From IMG/VR virus record IMGVR_UViG_3300018890_000001, positions 62,001 to 126,000 of that record: a stretch of 64,000 nucleotides of DNA, one strand, 5' to 3'. Numbering within the stretch: the first letter of the stretch is position 1; each line of letters starts with the position of its first letter. Positions 9,701 to 16,829 of this stretch are shown here, piece by piece. This DNA is from a virus. Both the position numbers and the translations under genes were made by a program. The notes below the pieces were generated by a model that did no database searches, was not told where the DNA came from, and was given only the letters and a program-made list of their open reading frames with translations.

Positions 9701-10478
9701 ACTATCATTTGTCTTGCCACAATTCCCGCCTTCCAACTTGTCGGTGCGCGTTCGCAACAGCACAACTGCATTGTCGGAGGCGATCGGTTTGATGGTGTTG
9801 CCACCGATCTCCATCGTTTCACTACCGATTCCGACAGCCGCACCGCAAGCTGAAATTGTACTCGAAGGTAAATTCTTCCCGACCAACGCCCAGGTGTTTT
9901 TTGGAAATGTGCAAGCTCAGATTCAAAGTCTGACGAGCAATCAGATTATCGTTCAAGTTCCGCCAGAGTTACCTCCAATCCCCACAAGCATCAAAATCAC
10001 AACTCCGGACGGTGCCTCTTCGATACAAACAATTCCGTTCGATGTTTTGCCGTCATTAATAATTAGTCGTGTCTTTCCGAATCCCGCACCGTCAGGCACT
10101 TCAATCCAAATCAGCGGTACTGGTTTTGATGAGGGCGTCGTGGTACTTGTCCGAGATGTACTGGCGATCGACCTTGTACGAGTTAGCGACACGCAGCTCA
10201 AGTTAACAGTTCCGCAGTTAAGTCCGGGCAGTGCTCAAATTAAAATTGTGTTGCCTGACGATCGCCAAACCGTTTTCGACTTCAGCGTACCAACCGTATG
10301 GATTTCAGGCGTATCCCACACAGTTGTTCAAGTCGGGGAGTGGCTTGAAATAACGGGAACCGGATTCGTACAGCCGCTAGCAGTTACGATAGGCAGCGTC
10401 GCAGTAACAGAAGTCATTGTAATTTCACCAACTTTAATAAAAGTTCGCATACCACCATTCTTGGTGAATGAGCGGTAA
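6768..10478 (+). CDS. right-handed beta-helix protein with C-terminal IPT/TIG repeats
   Basis: 1236 residues. The N-terminus 'YYVATTGNDTAEG...PLKTLDKGL' followed by 'GDRIILRGGTYR' is the hallmark of parallel beta-helix (pectate-lyase-like) surface proteins, and the helix runs to about residue 600. From about residue 690 at least eight units of 80-90 residues follow, with motifs such as 'GxxIxxxGxGF', 'VxxxxLxxxxP' and 'VxNxxG', typical of IPT/TIG immunoglobulin-like domains. Likely a tailspike or long fibre acting on host exopolysaccharide. Catalytic residues cannot be assigned. HIP1-type GCGATCGCC sites are dense in the 3' half, which would fit domain gain from a cyanobacterial gene. Confidence 0.85.
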   Translation: MANYYVATTGNDTAEGTINAPLKTLDKGLNKAFAGDRIILRGGTYRNRAGWFPEQQATINDPIRIEAYPGETVNISAFEDLTDWEPFDLTNGRAIYRAPMPFTMCEEDYAVGGEDFLVWNGSVLNEARWPAANINDYPQWTEGWAAVESGQWISDANVEHASVTAQIQDNDLLSFATNSLIGSYITILPGARWTWISGKVVANEGNSLTFETKSPGGSTFYRPDGRSLYFLFGKQEFLSYPGSWWRDSISNTVYVWLPDNSNPGNSIIEAKQAHKLIDFWSRSYYHHINLNYIGGVTHVVNTSGTVFQDCTFKWYSHRLYFPTAWAWLNPAFFDNNNGLTLRNCDFLDAVGPAVTIDGNSNSIIENCTIINTGGLNIGGTNSQVFLNTIWKCPHGPAKIKNNVTNLKVYNNDIGYGGTTIFDEGLLTINRSATGFGAEVYNNYIHDGYGLGDGPKEFYGTAGLYFDDNTAAINFHHNIISNVTSPGLNICGELENVLFVNNIFDLSPGVAWWMYKWYPGCKFINNYTTEFAPGTSVHPDMECVQNAFKEISVPNNIIVPDPRFNPDYSLQFNSALKGAGIVVNGITSTNPPDIGAWEGIRSPVGAVLRNSDLSQLTITSYVVDGDFIIFGIGNLPFGRRLGENFRMKLGSGAEAIGTIIPYDVTTGGTVWARVGVNVESWVAIGQIGTAPILSSLSGSRIQGTVIALLGSGFTTNSFVQLDGVELVTTYIDAGRLEVTIPANATPTNLSLQIFNADGQASGTLALTVLSSLALTSLSASTVQLGQQIQAVGTGFIEGAIASFVSAGVATATTFVSSTSLTLVIPLLPSGVTTLRVINPNGAESGTLQLTVLLPPSIASFGPNPVQRGQILTISGADFGSDPYLLFARQEIIPIAYTSSSLQAIVPAIAAFGATATQVVSAVGASAEISVVVVRTPALTSIAPTAAQPGSTIRVTGTDFEDPVILVNGNSVEFTNVGEGLSFVLPQFPPSNLSVRVRNSTTALSEAIGLMVLPPISIVSLPIPTAAPQAEIVLEGKFFPTNAQVFFGNVQAQIQSLTSNQIIVQVPPELPPIPTSIKITTPDGASSIQTIPFDVLPSLIISRVFPNPAPSGTSIQISGTGFDEGVVVLVRDVLAIDLVRVSDTQLKLTVPQLSPGSAQIKIVLPDDRQTVFDFSVPTVWISGVSHTVVQVGEWLEITGTGFVQPLAVTIGSVAVTEVIVISPTLIKVRIPPFLVNER

Positions 10479-10528
10479 ACGCATGATAAAGTGTTTGTGT
10501 TATTCGATCGTGCGTAGTCAGAACCATC

Positions 10529-10741
10529 ATGCAAATAAACACAGAAACCGTAACAAAAGCAGCCAAAGATTTAGAGGTCGGCGATCGTATTCTGACTTCC
10601 GTGGGATTTATTACGATTTCAGATATCCGCGTATGTCAAGATGGTGTAGTTGAAGTGATCTACCCATCGCTTGCCCAAATGCTTACCGTGGAGACAGTTA
10701 TTGCTGACGGATATACACAAGTCACTGTAGCTGTGAGTTAA
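10529..10741 (+). CDS. small protein, paralogue of the 10853 gene
   Basis: 70 residues. 'AKDLEVGDRILTSVGFITISDI' and a later 'DGYTQV' align with 'AKDLKGGELIKDNNGLGTVSRV' and 'DGYQAV' in the gene at 10853, so the two are tandem duplicates. GTAGTC occurs at 10514-10518 upstream. A terminator follows. Function unknown; a small beta-barrel is plausible. Confidence 0.6.
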   Translation: MQINTETVTKAAKDLEVGDRILTSVGFITISDIRVCQDGVVEVIYPSLAQMLTVETVIADGYTQVTVAVS

Positions 10742-10748
10742 GAAAACA

Positions 10749-10794
10749 AAAAAACGGGCGATCTAATAGACTTAGTTCGATCACCCGGTTTTTA
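10749..10794 (+). terminator. intrinsic terminator, GGGCGATC-type
   Basis: Stem CGGGCGATC pairing with GATCACCCG (G-U pair tolerated), flanked by A- and T-tracts. It ends the 10529 unit. Confidence 0.75.
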
Positions 10795-10800
10795 TTTCAA

Positions 10801-10818
10801 TAAAATCAGATCCGTAGT
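10801..10818 (+). promoter_or_regulatory. GTAGT-tag promoter of 10853
   Basis: TAAAAT at 10801, 7 nt spacer, GTAGT at 10814. It begins just after the preceding terminator. Confidence 0.5.
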
Positions 10819-10852
10819 AATATACACATAGCAAACCAAAAAGGAGCTAATA

Positions 10853-11041
10853 ATGGAATCTGATAAAAGTACAGTCGCCAAAGACCTGAAAGGTGGTGAA
10901 CTCATAAAAGATAACAACGGGCTTGGAACCGTTAGTCGTGTACACATAACGGCAGAAGCCACCGTCGTTGTTGAAACATTCGGCAGAGGACGGACTGACG
11001 AACAAACGTTTGATGGGTATCAAGCAGTAAAAACCTATTAG
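10853..11041 (+). CDS. small protein, paralogue of the 10529 gene
   Basis: 62 residues. A strong ribosome binding site (AAGGAG) lies 7 nt before the ATG. It shares 'AKDL-x-GG/VG' and 'DGYxxV' with the upstream 70-residue protein. Single-gene unit: own tagged promoter and a perfect terminator. No known domain. Confidence 0.65.
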   Translation: MESDKSTVAKDLKGGELIKDNNGLGTVSRVHITAEATVVVETFGRGRTDEQTFDGYQAVKTY

Positions 11042-11050
11042 GTTTTTAAC

Positions 11051-11096
11051 AAAAAAACGGGCGATCGGATTATATTTAATCCGATCGCCCGTTTTT
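11051..11096. terminator. bidirectional terminator, GGGCGATCGG stem
   Basis: Near-perfect stem CGGGCGATCGGATTA/TAATCCGATCGCCCG with A7 and T5 flanks, between convergent genes. Confidence 0.9.
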
Positions 11097-11103
11097 GTTT
11101 CGT

Positions 11104-11643
11104 TTAACCTATTTCGTGTTTCCGCATCATCGCGTTAAATTTTGCTCTGAGCTTCGGCTCACGCTCTTTTAACCATTGGCTGAGTACGTAAAGCTCTTTC
11201 TCACTGTCTATCGTGGGTAACACTTCGTTGCTGTCTGACAGCGAACCAAAAAGCGTTATATCGCAAAACAATACCCAATGTGGGTGCTTTTGAGATTTTA
11301 GGGTTTTTCCAGCGATGCGAAACCATTCTCTGAAACGTTTGTAAAAGTACAGCGCGTTAGCATGGTAATCAACAGGTATACCTGATGACAACCATCCATC
11401 AAACTGAAGTAATTCAAGTAGGTGCGACGCTTTATCGTCTACAAAATCATATGCGTCACATTCTACATACTTCCAGTCAACAGTTTGACCCTTTTTTCTG
11501 GTCGCAATGTAGGCTTTTATTTGAAAGCATGGGTAGTGTGTAATTTCATCGTATACCATACCGTAAATTATTTTTCCGGTATTTTCAAGTACACCGCCTT
11601 CGTGCCACACTGGAACAGATATTGTTTTTTGTGTAGTAGACAT
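11104..11643 (-). CDS. hypothetical protein, tandem paralogue of 11745-12344
   Basis: 179 residues from the ATG at 11643, chosen over an ATG 36 bp upstream because the extension lacks counterpart in the paralogue. The C-terminal part 'ELYVLSQWLKEREPKL' matches 'ELPLLEAWLKAREPFL' of the next gene, and 'YKRFREWFR' matches 'YKTFRNWSR'. The N-terminus has a G(K/M)I(E/I)YGM(R/V)Y-like strand in both. No known family. Soluble, Trp- and Tyr-rich. Confidence 0.65.
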   Translation of the reverse strand: MSTTQKTISVPVWHEGGVLENTGKIIYGMVYDEITHYPCFQIKAYIATRKKGQTVDWKYVECDAYDFVDDKASHLLELLQFDGWLSSGIPVDYHANALYFYKRFREWFRIAGKTLKSQKHPHWVLFCDITLFGSLSDSNEVLPTIDSEKELYVLSQWLKEREPKLRAKFNAMMRKHEIG

Positions 11644-11699
11644 AAAGATTCCGTTAAATGATTGTACTAATTTTATCACGTTGAATATAAATGAACAAT

Positions 11700-11743
11700 A
11701 AAAACGGGTGATCTAATATATTAATTCGATCACCCGTTTTTTA
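11700..11743. terminator. intrinsic terminator, GGGTGATC-type
   Basis: AAAACGGGTGATC ... GATCACCCGTTTT stem with T6, directly after the stop of the minus-strand gene. Confidence 0.85.
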
Positions 11744-11744
11744 T

Positions 11745-12344
11745 CTAAGCGTTGGTTTGTAAAGGTGGTTCATAACCTTGCTTACGCATTTCTTCTTCAG
11801 TGATATATTCGACACCATGTTTTTGTATAATTGAATGAAATCTAGACTGAAGAAACGGTTCTCGCGCTTTTAACCAAGCTTCTAGTAACGGTAGTTCGTT
11901 TGCACTCGCCATGTCCGGAATTGGTTCTCCGCCTTCGTACAGTAGAGTATTTCTTGAAAACCGTAACCAATGTTCAGCACGTTCTTTTTTAGAAGCCCGA
12001 TCTCTGGACCAATTCCTAAACGTTTTGTAATACCACATCGTATGCTCGATATACATATCAGGCAGTCCGTCTTGTCTCCAGAGGTCGAAATGGATTAAGT
12101 CAGCAATTTTCGGTTCGAGACTTAAAATCTCTTCGCTCGACACTCCGTGTGGATCTGGCACCCATGACAGTGGATCGTGACAAAGCCGATATTCCGTCCG
12201 TCCACGGATGATGAAAAGTGGCAGTGCATAAGGATCATTATTGAGGTGCATATAGCGCATCCCAAATTCGATTTTACCACTGTGTCTTGTACCAAAGGTG
12301 AAGCCCCGTGTAAAGTTAATTACTTGGTATTTTGTGATCGTCAT
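11745..12344 (-). CDS. hypothetical protein, tandem paralogue of 11104-11643
   Basis: 199 residues. Shares the 'LPLLEAWLKAREPFLQSRF' and 'WYYKTFRNWSR' blocks with its neighbour. The C-terminus carries an additional 'YITEEEMRKQGYEPP' tail. A divergent intergenic region of about 120 bp holds promoters for this gene and the 12464 gene. Function unknown. Confidence 0.65.
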   Translation of the reverse strand: MTITKYQVINFTRGFTFGTRHSGKIEFGMRYMHLNNDPYALPLFIIRGRTEYRLCHDPLSWVPDPHGVSSEEILSLEPKIADLIHFDLWRQDGLPDMYIEHTMWYYKTFRNWSRDRASKKERAEHWLRFSRNTLLYEGGEPIPDMASANELPLLEAWLKAREPFLQSRFHSIIQKHGVEYITEEEMRKQGYEPPLQTNA

Positions 12345-12430
12345 ACAGTACCTCGATTTACTATATTTGATTGTATCATAATTGTTAAAGATTCAAAAGA
12401 AAAAGTGTTGTACGTTGATATGTATTGTTT

Positions 12431-12447
12431 TAAAATAAAATTATAGT
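12431..12447 (+). promoter_or_regulatory. variant tag promoter of 12464
   Basis: TAAAAT, 6 nt spacer, ATAGTC: the GTAGT layout with A at the first tag position. Confidence 0.4.
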
Positions 12448-12463
12448 CTATATTGAGGTTCCG

Positions 12464-13048
12464 ATGATTTACTTTACAGGTTTTCAAAACTGGGGAAAAC
12501 AATTCGGCACATTAGTCAGTATTGCTAATAGTGAACCTAAAGGTTTTAAAGGGCATATCGATCGCCTGCATTTTTTTGCACCAGATTGGAAAGATGTGAA
12601 TCTATGGAAAACCAGTCCTAAAACAGACGCGGACTGGGAGCGGTTCGTGGCGATGTATCGCATAGTCTGTCGAGAAAGGTGGCGATCTATAGAACACTGG
12701 TTGCAAACCCTAAAACCGGAAGTTGACATGACGCTGCTGTGTTGGGAACGTGAATCGAAGCGTTGTCACAGATCACTTGCTGCGAAGTTCGTCGAAGTTT
12801 ACCGACCAGACTGTTACGGTGGGCTGGATATGCTAAACCCCTACCGTAAACGACAACGACACAATAATGTGGACTACGATATTCAAGTTGTGAGTTGCCC
12901 TTGGTGTGACGGGTTCGCCTACGAAATCTCGGTTGGTGTTGGTATCGGTAAGATTGGCGACGATCCAGATTATCCATATTTGAGGGGCGTCTATGCTCTG
13001 CCGGAGTATGCGATTGAGGCGGCAGTTCTGTTTGTTAAGGGTGATTAA
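12464..13048 (+). CDS. DUF488-like protein
   Basis: 194 residues. The central 'MTLLCWERESKRCHRSLAAKF' fits the DUF488 signature (LLCxE...CHR) near residues 90-110, preceded by a Trp/Arg-rich helix. The C-terminal third has 'CPWCDG'. DUF488 proteins are small uncharacterised proteins often beside DNA-modification genes. The ATG is 5 bp after a GAGG. Monocistronic with its own terminator. Confidence 0.65.
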   Translation: MIYFTGFQNWGKQFGTLVSIANSEPKGFKGHIDRLHFFAPDWKDVNLWKTSPKTDADWERFVAMYRIVCRERWRSIEHWLQTLKPEVDMTLLCWERESKRCHRSLAAKFVEVYRPDCYGGLDMLNPYRKRQRHNNVDYDIQVVSCPWCDGFAYEISVGVGIGKIGDDPDYPYLRGVYALPEYAIEAAVLFVKGD

Positions 13049-13063
13049 ATAAGGTAGACAAAC

Positions 13064-13109
13064 AAAAAAGTGGGCGATCGAATTAATATATTCGATCACC
13101 CACTTTTTT
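13064..13109. terminator. bidirectional terminator, GTGGGCGATCGAA stem
   Basis: AAAAAAGTGGGCGATCGAA pairs with TTCGATCACCCACTTTTTT (one G-U pair), between convergent genes. Confidence 0.9.
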
Positions 13110-13365
13110 AATTAAACCAAACCCATTCAACATCTACACAATCTTCACCAAGATTGCGAATCGCATTCCAAGGATAAAACTCTGGTTCTGGAAAATCACC
13201 CACGTCAAAACAACCTTCAGCAAAAGATAGTTGTTCGCGTTCAAAGAACGCATCAGCAACCGCAATTTCATCGGCATCAAGACCGGAGGCGTCACCGTAT
13301 ACAAAATAATACAGCGCCCACTGCGGTAGTCTATATTTTTTGGATTCGCGTGTTTGTGTTTCCAC
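13108..13365 (-). CDS. DUF6926-like small acidic protein
   Basis: 85 residues from a GTG start. 'YRLPQWALYYFVYGDASGL' followed by an acidic 'DADEIAVADAFF' and a C-terminal 'GEDCVDVEW' resembles the small phage/plasmid family known as DUF6926, whose function is unknown. It stands alone between two GGGCGATCG terminators. Confidence 0.6.
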   Translation of the reverse strand: METQTRESKKYRLPQWALYYFVYGDASGLDADEIAVADAFFEREQLSFAEGCFDVGDFPEPEFYPWNAIRNLGEDCVDVEWVWFN

Positions 13366-13426
13366 TATTCTTAAGATTGATTGGATAATTTAATTATATT
13401 AAATGACGAATAATAAGTAAAGAAAA

Positions 13427-13463
13427 AGCGGGCGATCGAATTAATATATTCGATCGCCCGCTT
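13427..13463. terminator. terminator, GCGGGCGATCGAA stem
   Basis: Perfect stem GCGGGCGATCGAA/TTCGATCGCCCGC with A5 on one side; serves the minus-strand 13468 gene. Confidence 0.8.
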
Positions 13464-13467
13464 AAAA

Positions 13468-13683
13468 TTAGGAATTTCTACTTTGATGTGTCGATTTTAC
13501 CTGTATGTCAGGGTAGCCGATTTCACGCAACTTCTGTTTTATGTAACCTACGTTTGTTGGATGGTACACATAAACCGTACCACTACCACCAACATGATAA
13601 GCCCAACGTGTAAGCCACTGAGACACGGTAGTCTCCAGCAGCCCAGGATCGTTGTATAAATTTCGTAAAGAAGATTTAGGCAT
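13468..13683 (-). CDS. small hypothetical protein
   Basis: 71 residues. Predicted alpha/beta with 'GGSGTVYVYHPTNVGYIKQKLREIGYPDIQV'. No known family. A tagged promoter lies upstream and a GGGCGATCG terminator downstream. Confidence 0.55.
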   Translation of the reverse strand: MPKSSLRNLYNDPGLLETTVSQWLTRWAYHVGGSGTVYVYHPTNVGYIKQKLREIGYPDIQVKSTHQSRNS

Positions 13684-13697
13684 TAGTTTCTTTGATC

Positions 13698-13714
13698 ACT
13701 ACTATATTATCTTA
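13698..13714 (-). promoter_or_regulatory. GTAGT-tag promoter of 13468-13683
   Basis: Reading the minus strand: TAAGAT, 6 nt, GTAGT. Confidence 0.45.
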
Positions 13715-13751
13715 CTACAAAATTAGTCAAAAGACAAAAGATTACTCAAAC

Positions 13752-14127
13752 AAAAAGCCCTCAATGTTTGGTGTTAATAAACATTGAAGGCTTTGGCTCT
13801 ACTTGCAAGTCTTGCGACTGCGCGTCTGCTACACAAAGCTAGCGTGACCACTTTAAACGGCTTGCGTACCTAGTAGATTTAGGCGGATTTGCTCTTTCTT
13901 TCACTTGGCTCGCGGGTGTCCGCCGCGTAGAGTATCTGTTGTTCTGTCTAGCATTCCGACAGAACCGTAAACGACACTTGAATTTTTTCACTTAACTTTG
14001 TAAACTGTTTATATCTTTCGATAAAGATGGTTAACCTTTTGTATATATTTAATATACCAATTTATACTATGTTTGTCAAGCTTTTTACTCCTAAAAAGCA
14101 AAATAGGTTAAAGCATATCGCCGCATA
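13752..14127. other. non-coding, structured intergenic region
   Basis: About 375 bp without a credible gene. It holds a terminator-like hairpin (13752-13795, GCCTTCAATGTTT arms), an 8-bp perfect stem GTTCTGTC/GACAGAAC (about 13941-13965), and arms GGCGGA (about 13882) and TCCGCC (about 13918) that could enclose a 35-nt stem-loop. An AT-rich stretch follows (13985-14090). No tRNA cloverleaf was found on inspection. Possibly a small RNA or decayed repeat. Confidence 0.4.
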
Positions 14128-14352
14128 TCAAATAATTGCGCTTATATAACGAGGTATGCGTTCCAGTGGTCTACTATCACCGCAAACAAAGCTGCCGTTA
14201 TCGAGAAAACCTTCAAAATAATCTGGTACTACGAATTTAGTGATGCGTCCGCGATGAATTACGGTATGACCTTCATGGTAGGTTTCATATTCAAATCGAT
14301 CGCCCGCAACAAAAAAAGCACTGCGTTCAGAGTCAAAACTGGTTGGGTTCAT
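14128..14352 (-). CDS. small hypothetical protein
   Basis: 74 residues: 'FFVAGDRFEYETYHEGHTVIHRGRITKFV' reads like a small SH3-like beta-barrel. The ribosome binding site is weak and there is no clear promoter, so support is moderate. It is the better choice over the overlapping plus-strand frame because its residue composition is ordinary. Confidence 0.5.
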   Translation of the reverse strand: MNPTSFDSERSAFFVAGDRFEYETYHEGHTVIHRGRITKFVVPDYFEGFLDNGSFVCGDSRPLERIPRYISAII

Positions 14353-14411
14353 GGAGGTTTACCTGGAAACTACCCTGCCAAAGTAGCACGATCCAGGTCG
14401 AAAATCCCTAA

Positions 14412-14430
14412 GCTTGACCAGGAAATGGTC
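14412..14430. repeat. perfect hairpin TTGACCA/TGGTCAA
   Basis: 7-bp arms with a GGAAA loop. The arms resemble the ends of the inverted repeat at 40453-40578 (TTGACCAC...GTGGTCAA). Possible operator or RNA hairpin upstream of the hub operon. Confidence 0.4.
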
Positions 14431-14506
14431 AACAAAATGTTAGCTAATTTGTCTTTTTAAAGCTTGTAGATTAGAATTAAAGCAATAATTCTTTCAAAGA
14501 TAACCC

Positions 14507-14555
14507 CAAAAAGGAGTCTCAACGCTTAACCAAGCGCGGAGGCTCCTTTTTTGAT
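14507..14555 (+). terminator. terminator-like leader hairpin abutting the hub gene
   Basis: AAAAAGGAG pairs with CTCCTTTTTT, with an inner CGCTT/AAGCG stem. The T-tract ends 8 nt before the ATG at 14562, so no promoter fits between. Either an attenuator or the site of antitermination. Confidence 0.6.
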
Positions 14556-14561
14556 TTATAT

Positions 14562-15509
14562 ATGTCAAAAAACGAATCTGAATCTGCGGGCTTCGCTCCC
14601 GAAACTCCGACTGCACCTCAAGTTACCGGAATCGCTATCGAAGATGTCAAGCTGAATACTGTACCGTTTTCGGAACTCGGGGAGAACTTACCGACCGGAG
14701 TATTCCACGAAGGTGAGCGACTGCATTCTTACACGCTTGCGCCGTTCACCGGTGATCTTGAAGTACAGCTCGAAGAACTCTTCAACTCGAAAAAACAGGG
14801 TGTAGACAAGGTGTATTCAACCTTGCGCCACTTTTTGCCAAATGCCATCCGCGATATTGGCGGCATTCCCCTGCATAAACTCGACACAGATCCGCGACGC
14901 CTGATCGACCGCATGGACTTAGGCGACGTGTTTTCTGTGGTGCTCAGTCTCCGCTGCAACTACCACGGGAAAGGCGATATCGCAATTAGCGGTCAGTGTC
15001 CGAACTGCAATACCAAAAATGCAGATCAAGGTGATTACAGCCAGCCGTACCATGATCTCGGTACAGTAGATGTCAAGTGTTACCAGCACTTACCGCAGGA
15101 ACCGCTGTTCGATATCCCGCTGGAAGATGGGTTCAGCGTAACCGGCGAACGCATTAGCAAATTAAGGATGCGACCGCTGCGGTTTCACCAGTTGAAGGTG
15201 ATGGGAGATCCCAATAGCGGTAAATTCCCAAACTTGAACATGATTTCGGCACTGATGTACTCATTCCCAGAATCGACTTCGTATCGGGAACCTAAAGGCG
15301 ACTTTTTCGATAAAAATCTGTACGCTCGGATGATCGGTTCGCCACGCGACAAGAAAACTGTATTCGATGCCTTAGAAAAACTGCAACCAGGTCCAGTCAT
15401 GTCGATCGACATGGACTGCATCAACTGTTCCTATCAGTGGAAGGAGGGTATACCGTGGGGACAACTCCCATCCTTTCTATATGGGCCTCTTGCTCCCATT
15501 AGATCCTGA
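14562..15509 (+). CDS. baseplate-hub-like protein with two CxxC pairs
   Basis: 315 residues. 'GQCPNCNTKN' near residue 145 and 'DCINCSYQW' near residue 288 form two CxxC pairs that could bind one zinc ion. This layout is known in T4 gp26-like hub assembly proteins and equivalents in contractile injection systems. An N-terminal Pro-rich extension of about 45 residues precedes the core. It overlaps the next gene by 29 bp. First of an apparent hub-TerS operon. Confidence 0.6.
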   Translation: MSKNESESAGFAPETPTAPQVTGIAIEDVKLNTVPFSELGENLPTGVFHEGERLHSYTLAPFTGDLEVQLEELFNSKKQGVDKVYSTLRHFLPNAIRDIGGIPLHKLDTDPRRLIDRMDLGDVFSVVLSLRCNYHGKGDIAISGQCPNCNTKNADQGDYSQPYHDLGTVDVKCYQHLPQEPLFDIPLEDGFSVTGERISKLRMRPLRFHQLKVMGDPNSGKFPNLNMISALMYSFPESTSYREPKGDFFDKNLYARMIGSPRDKKTVFDALEKLQPGPVMSIDMDCINCSYQWKEGIPWGQLPSFLYGPLAPIRS

Positions 15510-15705
15510 TAGCGTTCAAATGCAGCGCCAGTACCGCGAAGATAGTATTTTTTTCCTGTGTACTGGCGAACAAGCCCCATTTAGTTCTCGTGAAGAAGTG
15601 CTGCGGATGCCGGTGTCTACGCGAAACTATTATGTAAAAAAGCTGGCTGATACTTACGAACGCCAGCGCCAAGAAATGGAAAAAAGTTCTTCAAGGAAGC
15701 GCTAA
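15481..15705 (+). CDS. small hub-associated protein
   Basis: 74 residues, helical C-terminus ('MPVSTRNYYVKKLADTYERQRQEMEKSS'). Overlaps the hub-like gene by 29 bp. In contractile systems a short helical protein often follows the CxxC hub protein. A chaperone role is inferred. Confidence 0.6.
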   Translation: MGLLLPLDPDSVQMQRQYREDSIFFLCTGEQAPFSSREEVLRMPVSTRNYYVKKLADTYERQRQEMEKSSSRKR

Positions 15706-15708
15706 TCG

Positions 15709-16155
15709 GTGGCAGCACAACAAATCCTGGGTATTGTCTCAAAAAACCCCAAAGAGGCGATCGTACACAATATATGGATCGCCATTCTTCCCAAGATAAA
15801 ACTCTGGCTTGAAGCTTCAGGCAAACACAAACAGAAAATCAAGCTCGAACTGATTTTTAAAGTTGAGGAGATGACAACTTTTTCACTACTTTCAGAAGTC
15901 AGCCAGCATGACGAATTCAGGGTCGGACAATTTGTTGAGATCGATAATATCAACCGACGCTCTGGCGTAGAGCAGCAGAGTTTAACTCAGCGCGTCCTTC
16001 ATGCAGAGAAGGCAATCAAGCCGATCCTTTTGGATGCACTTGCTAGTAAGCGATCGCCCAAGCATATCTCGAAAGTGAGGATCGTGATAAGTACCGGAGT
16101 CTGTCGCTGGGTCGAAAAGATTTCTGGGGTCGAAGCTGCGTCAGTTGATAACTGA
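15709..16155 (+). CDS. hypothetical virion-module protein
   Basis: 148 residues from a GTG start 3 bp after the preceding stop. No known motif. Alpha/beta composition; residues 45-60 'KLELIFKVEEMTTFSLLSEV' are probably strands. Operon position suggests a tail or baseplate role. Confidence 0.62.
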   Translation: MAAQQILGIVSKNPKEAIVHNIWIAILPKIKLWLEASGKHKQKIKLELIFKVEEMTTFSLLSEVSQHDEFRVGQFVEIDNINRRSGVEQQSLTQRVLHAEKAIKPILLDALASKRSPKHISKVRIVISTGVCRWVEKISGVEAASVDN

Positions 16156-16193
16156 GTAACGCAATACGAATGGTAATTTGAATTTTAGGTTTT

Positions 16194-16820
16194 ATGAGTG
16201 ATCGGGATGAAAAACTAAAAAAAAATAATAGCAAGCTCTCAACAACGCAACTTAGTTTACAGCAACAGCGATTTTGTGAAGAGTACATATTAGATCTCAA
16301 TGCTGGCGAAGCGTACATTAGGGCTGGCTATAAAGTTAAGAGTCAACGAAGTGCTAACTCAGCAGCATCACGCCTTTTGGGGAATGTGAACATCCAAAAA
16401 GAAGTCGATCGCCTGCGAAAAGAGCGCGGTAGGGAGACGGCGATCGATTCTAGTCGAGTGCTAGCAGAATTGGGAATAATCGGACTCTCTAATATTCTCG
16501 ATTACATCAAGTACGAAAACGGAGTTTACACCGTAAAACCTTCGAGCGAATGGGAACACCCGCAAGCTGTCGCTGAGTTCAGCACCACGACATTCAAGGG
16601 GGAGACCAAGGTATCGTTCAAGCTTCACAACAAGATTGAAGCGATTAAAATGCTAGCCACTCACGCCGGATTGCTTAGCGATTTAAACACAGCACTCAAC
16701 GTTCTGAGGCGTTATGGGTACGAAGTTGAGGAAACAGAAGAAGGCTTGTTCTGTCGAGACACTTATCTCAGCGATCGCATTCAAATCGAACAAATTTCCG
16801 CAGCAGTCGATAATAATTGA
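16194..16820 (+). CDS. terS: terminase small subunit
   Basis: 208 residues. 'LSLQQQRFCEEYILDLNAGEAYIRAGYKVKSQRSANSAASRLL' (residues 20-62) is the helix-turn-helix region of the Terminase_2 small-subunit family ('LTxKQxxFxxEYLxDxNAxxAxxRAGY'), followed by 'NVNIQKEVDRLRKER'. It recognises the packaging site and recruits the large subunit. The expected large terminase is not next door: a C39-like peptidase follows instead, so terL must lie outside this window or be scattered. Confidence 0.88.
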   Translation: MSDRDEKLKKNNSKLSTTQLSLQQQRFCEEYILDLNAGEAYIRAGYKVKSQRSANSAASRLLGNVNIQKEVDRLRKERGRETAIDSSRVLAELGIIGLSNILDYIKYENGVYTVKPSSEWEHPQAVAEFSTTTFKGETKVSFKLHNKIEAIKMLATHAGLLSDLNTALNVLRRYGYEVEETEEGLFCRDTYLSDRIQIEQISAAVDNN

Positions 16821-16829
16821 CACCCAACT

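Noticed and set aside
10749-13463. CRISPR-like array from regularly recurring GGGCGATCG
   Set aside because: The motif occurs as arms of separate terminators with no regular spacer length and no direct-repeat array.
13800-13990. Possible tRNA in the gene-free region
   Set aside because: Stems are present but no acceptor/T-arm pairing or GGTTCGAATCC-like T-loop could be found on either strand.
14254-14460. Plus-strand frame of 68 residues
   Set aside because: Runs across the start region of the 14128-14352 gene and a hairpin; no ribosome binding site or domain.
14585-14600. GGGCTTCGCT in the hub-like gene as a fifth copy of the dispersed repeat
   Set aside because: Only a 10-base match without the flanking GATCCTC and AACG parts; likely chance.
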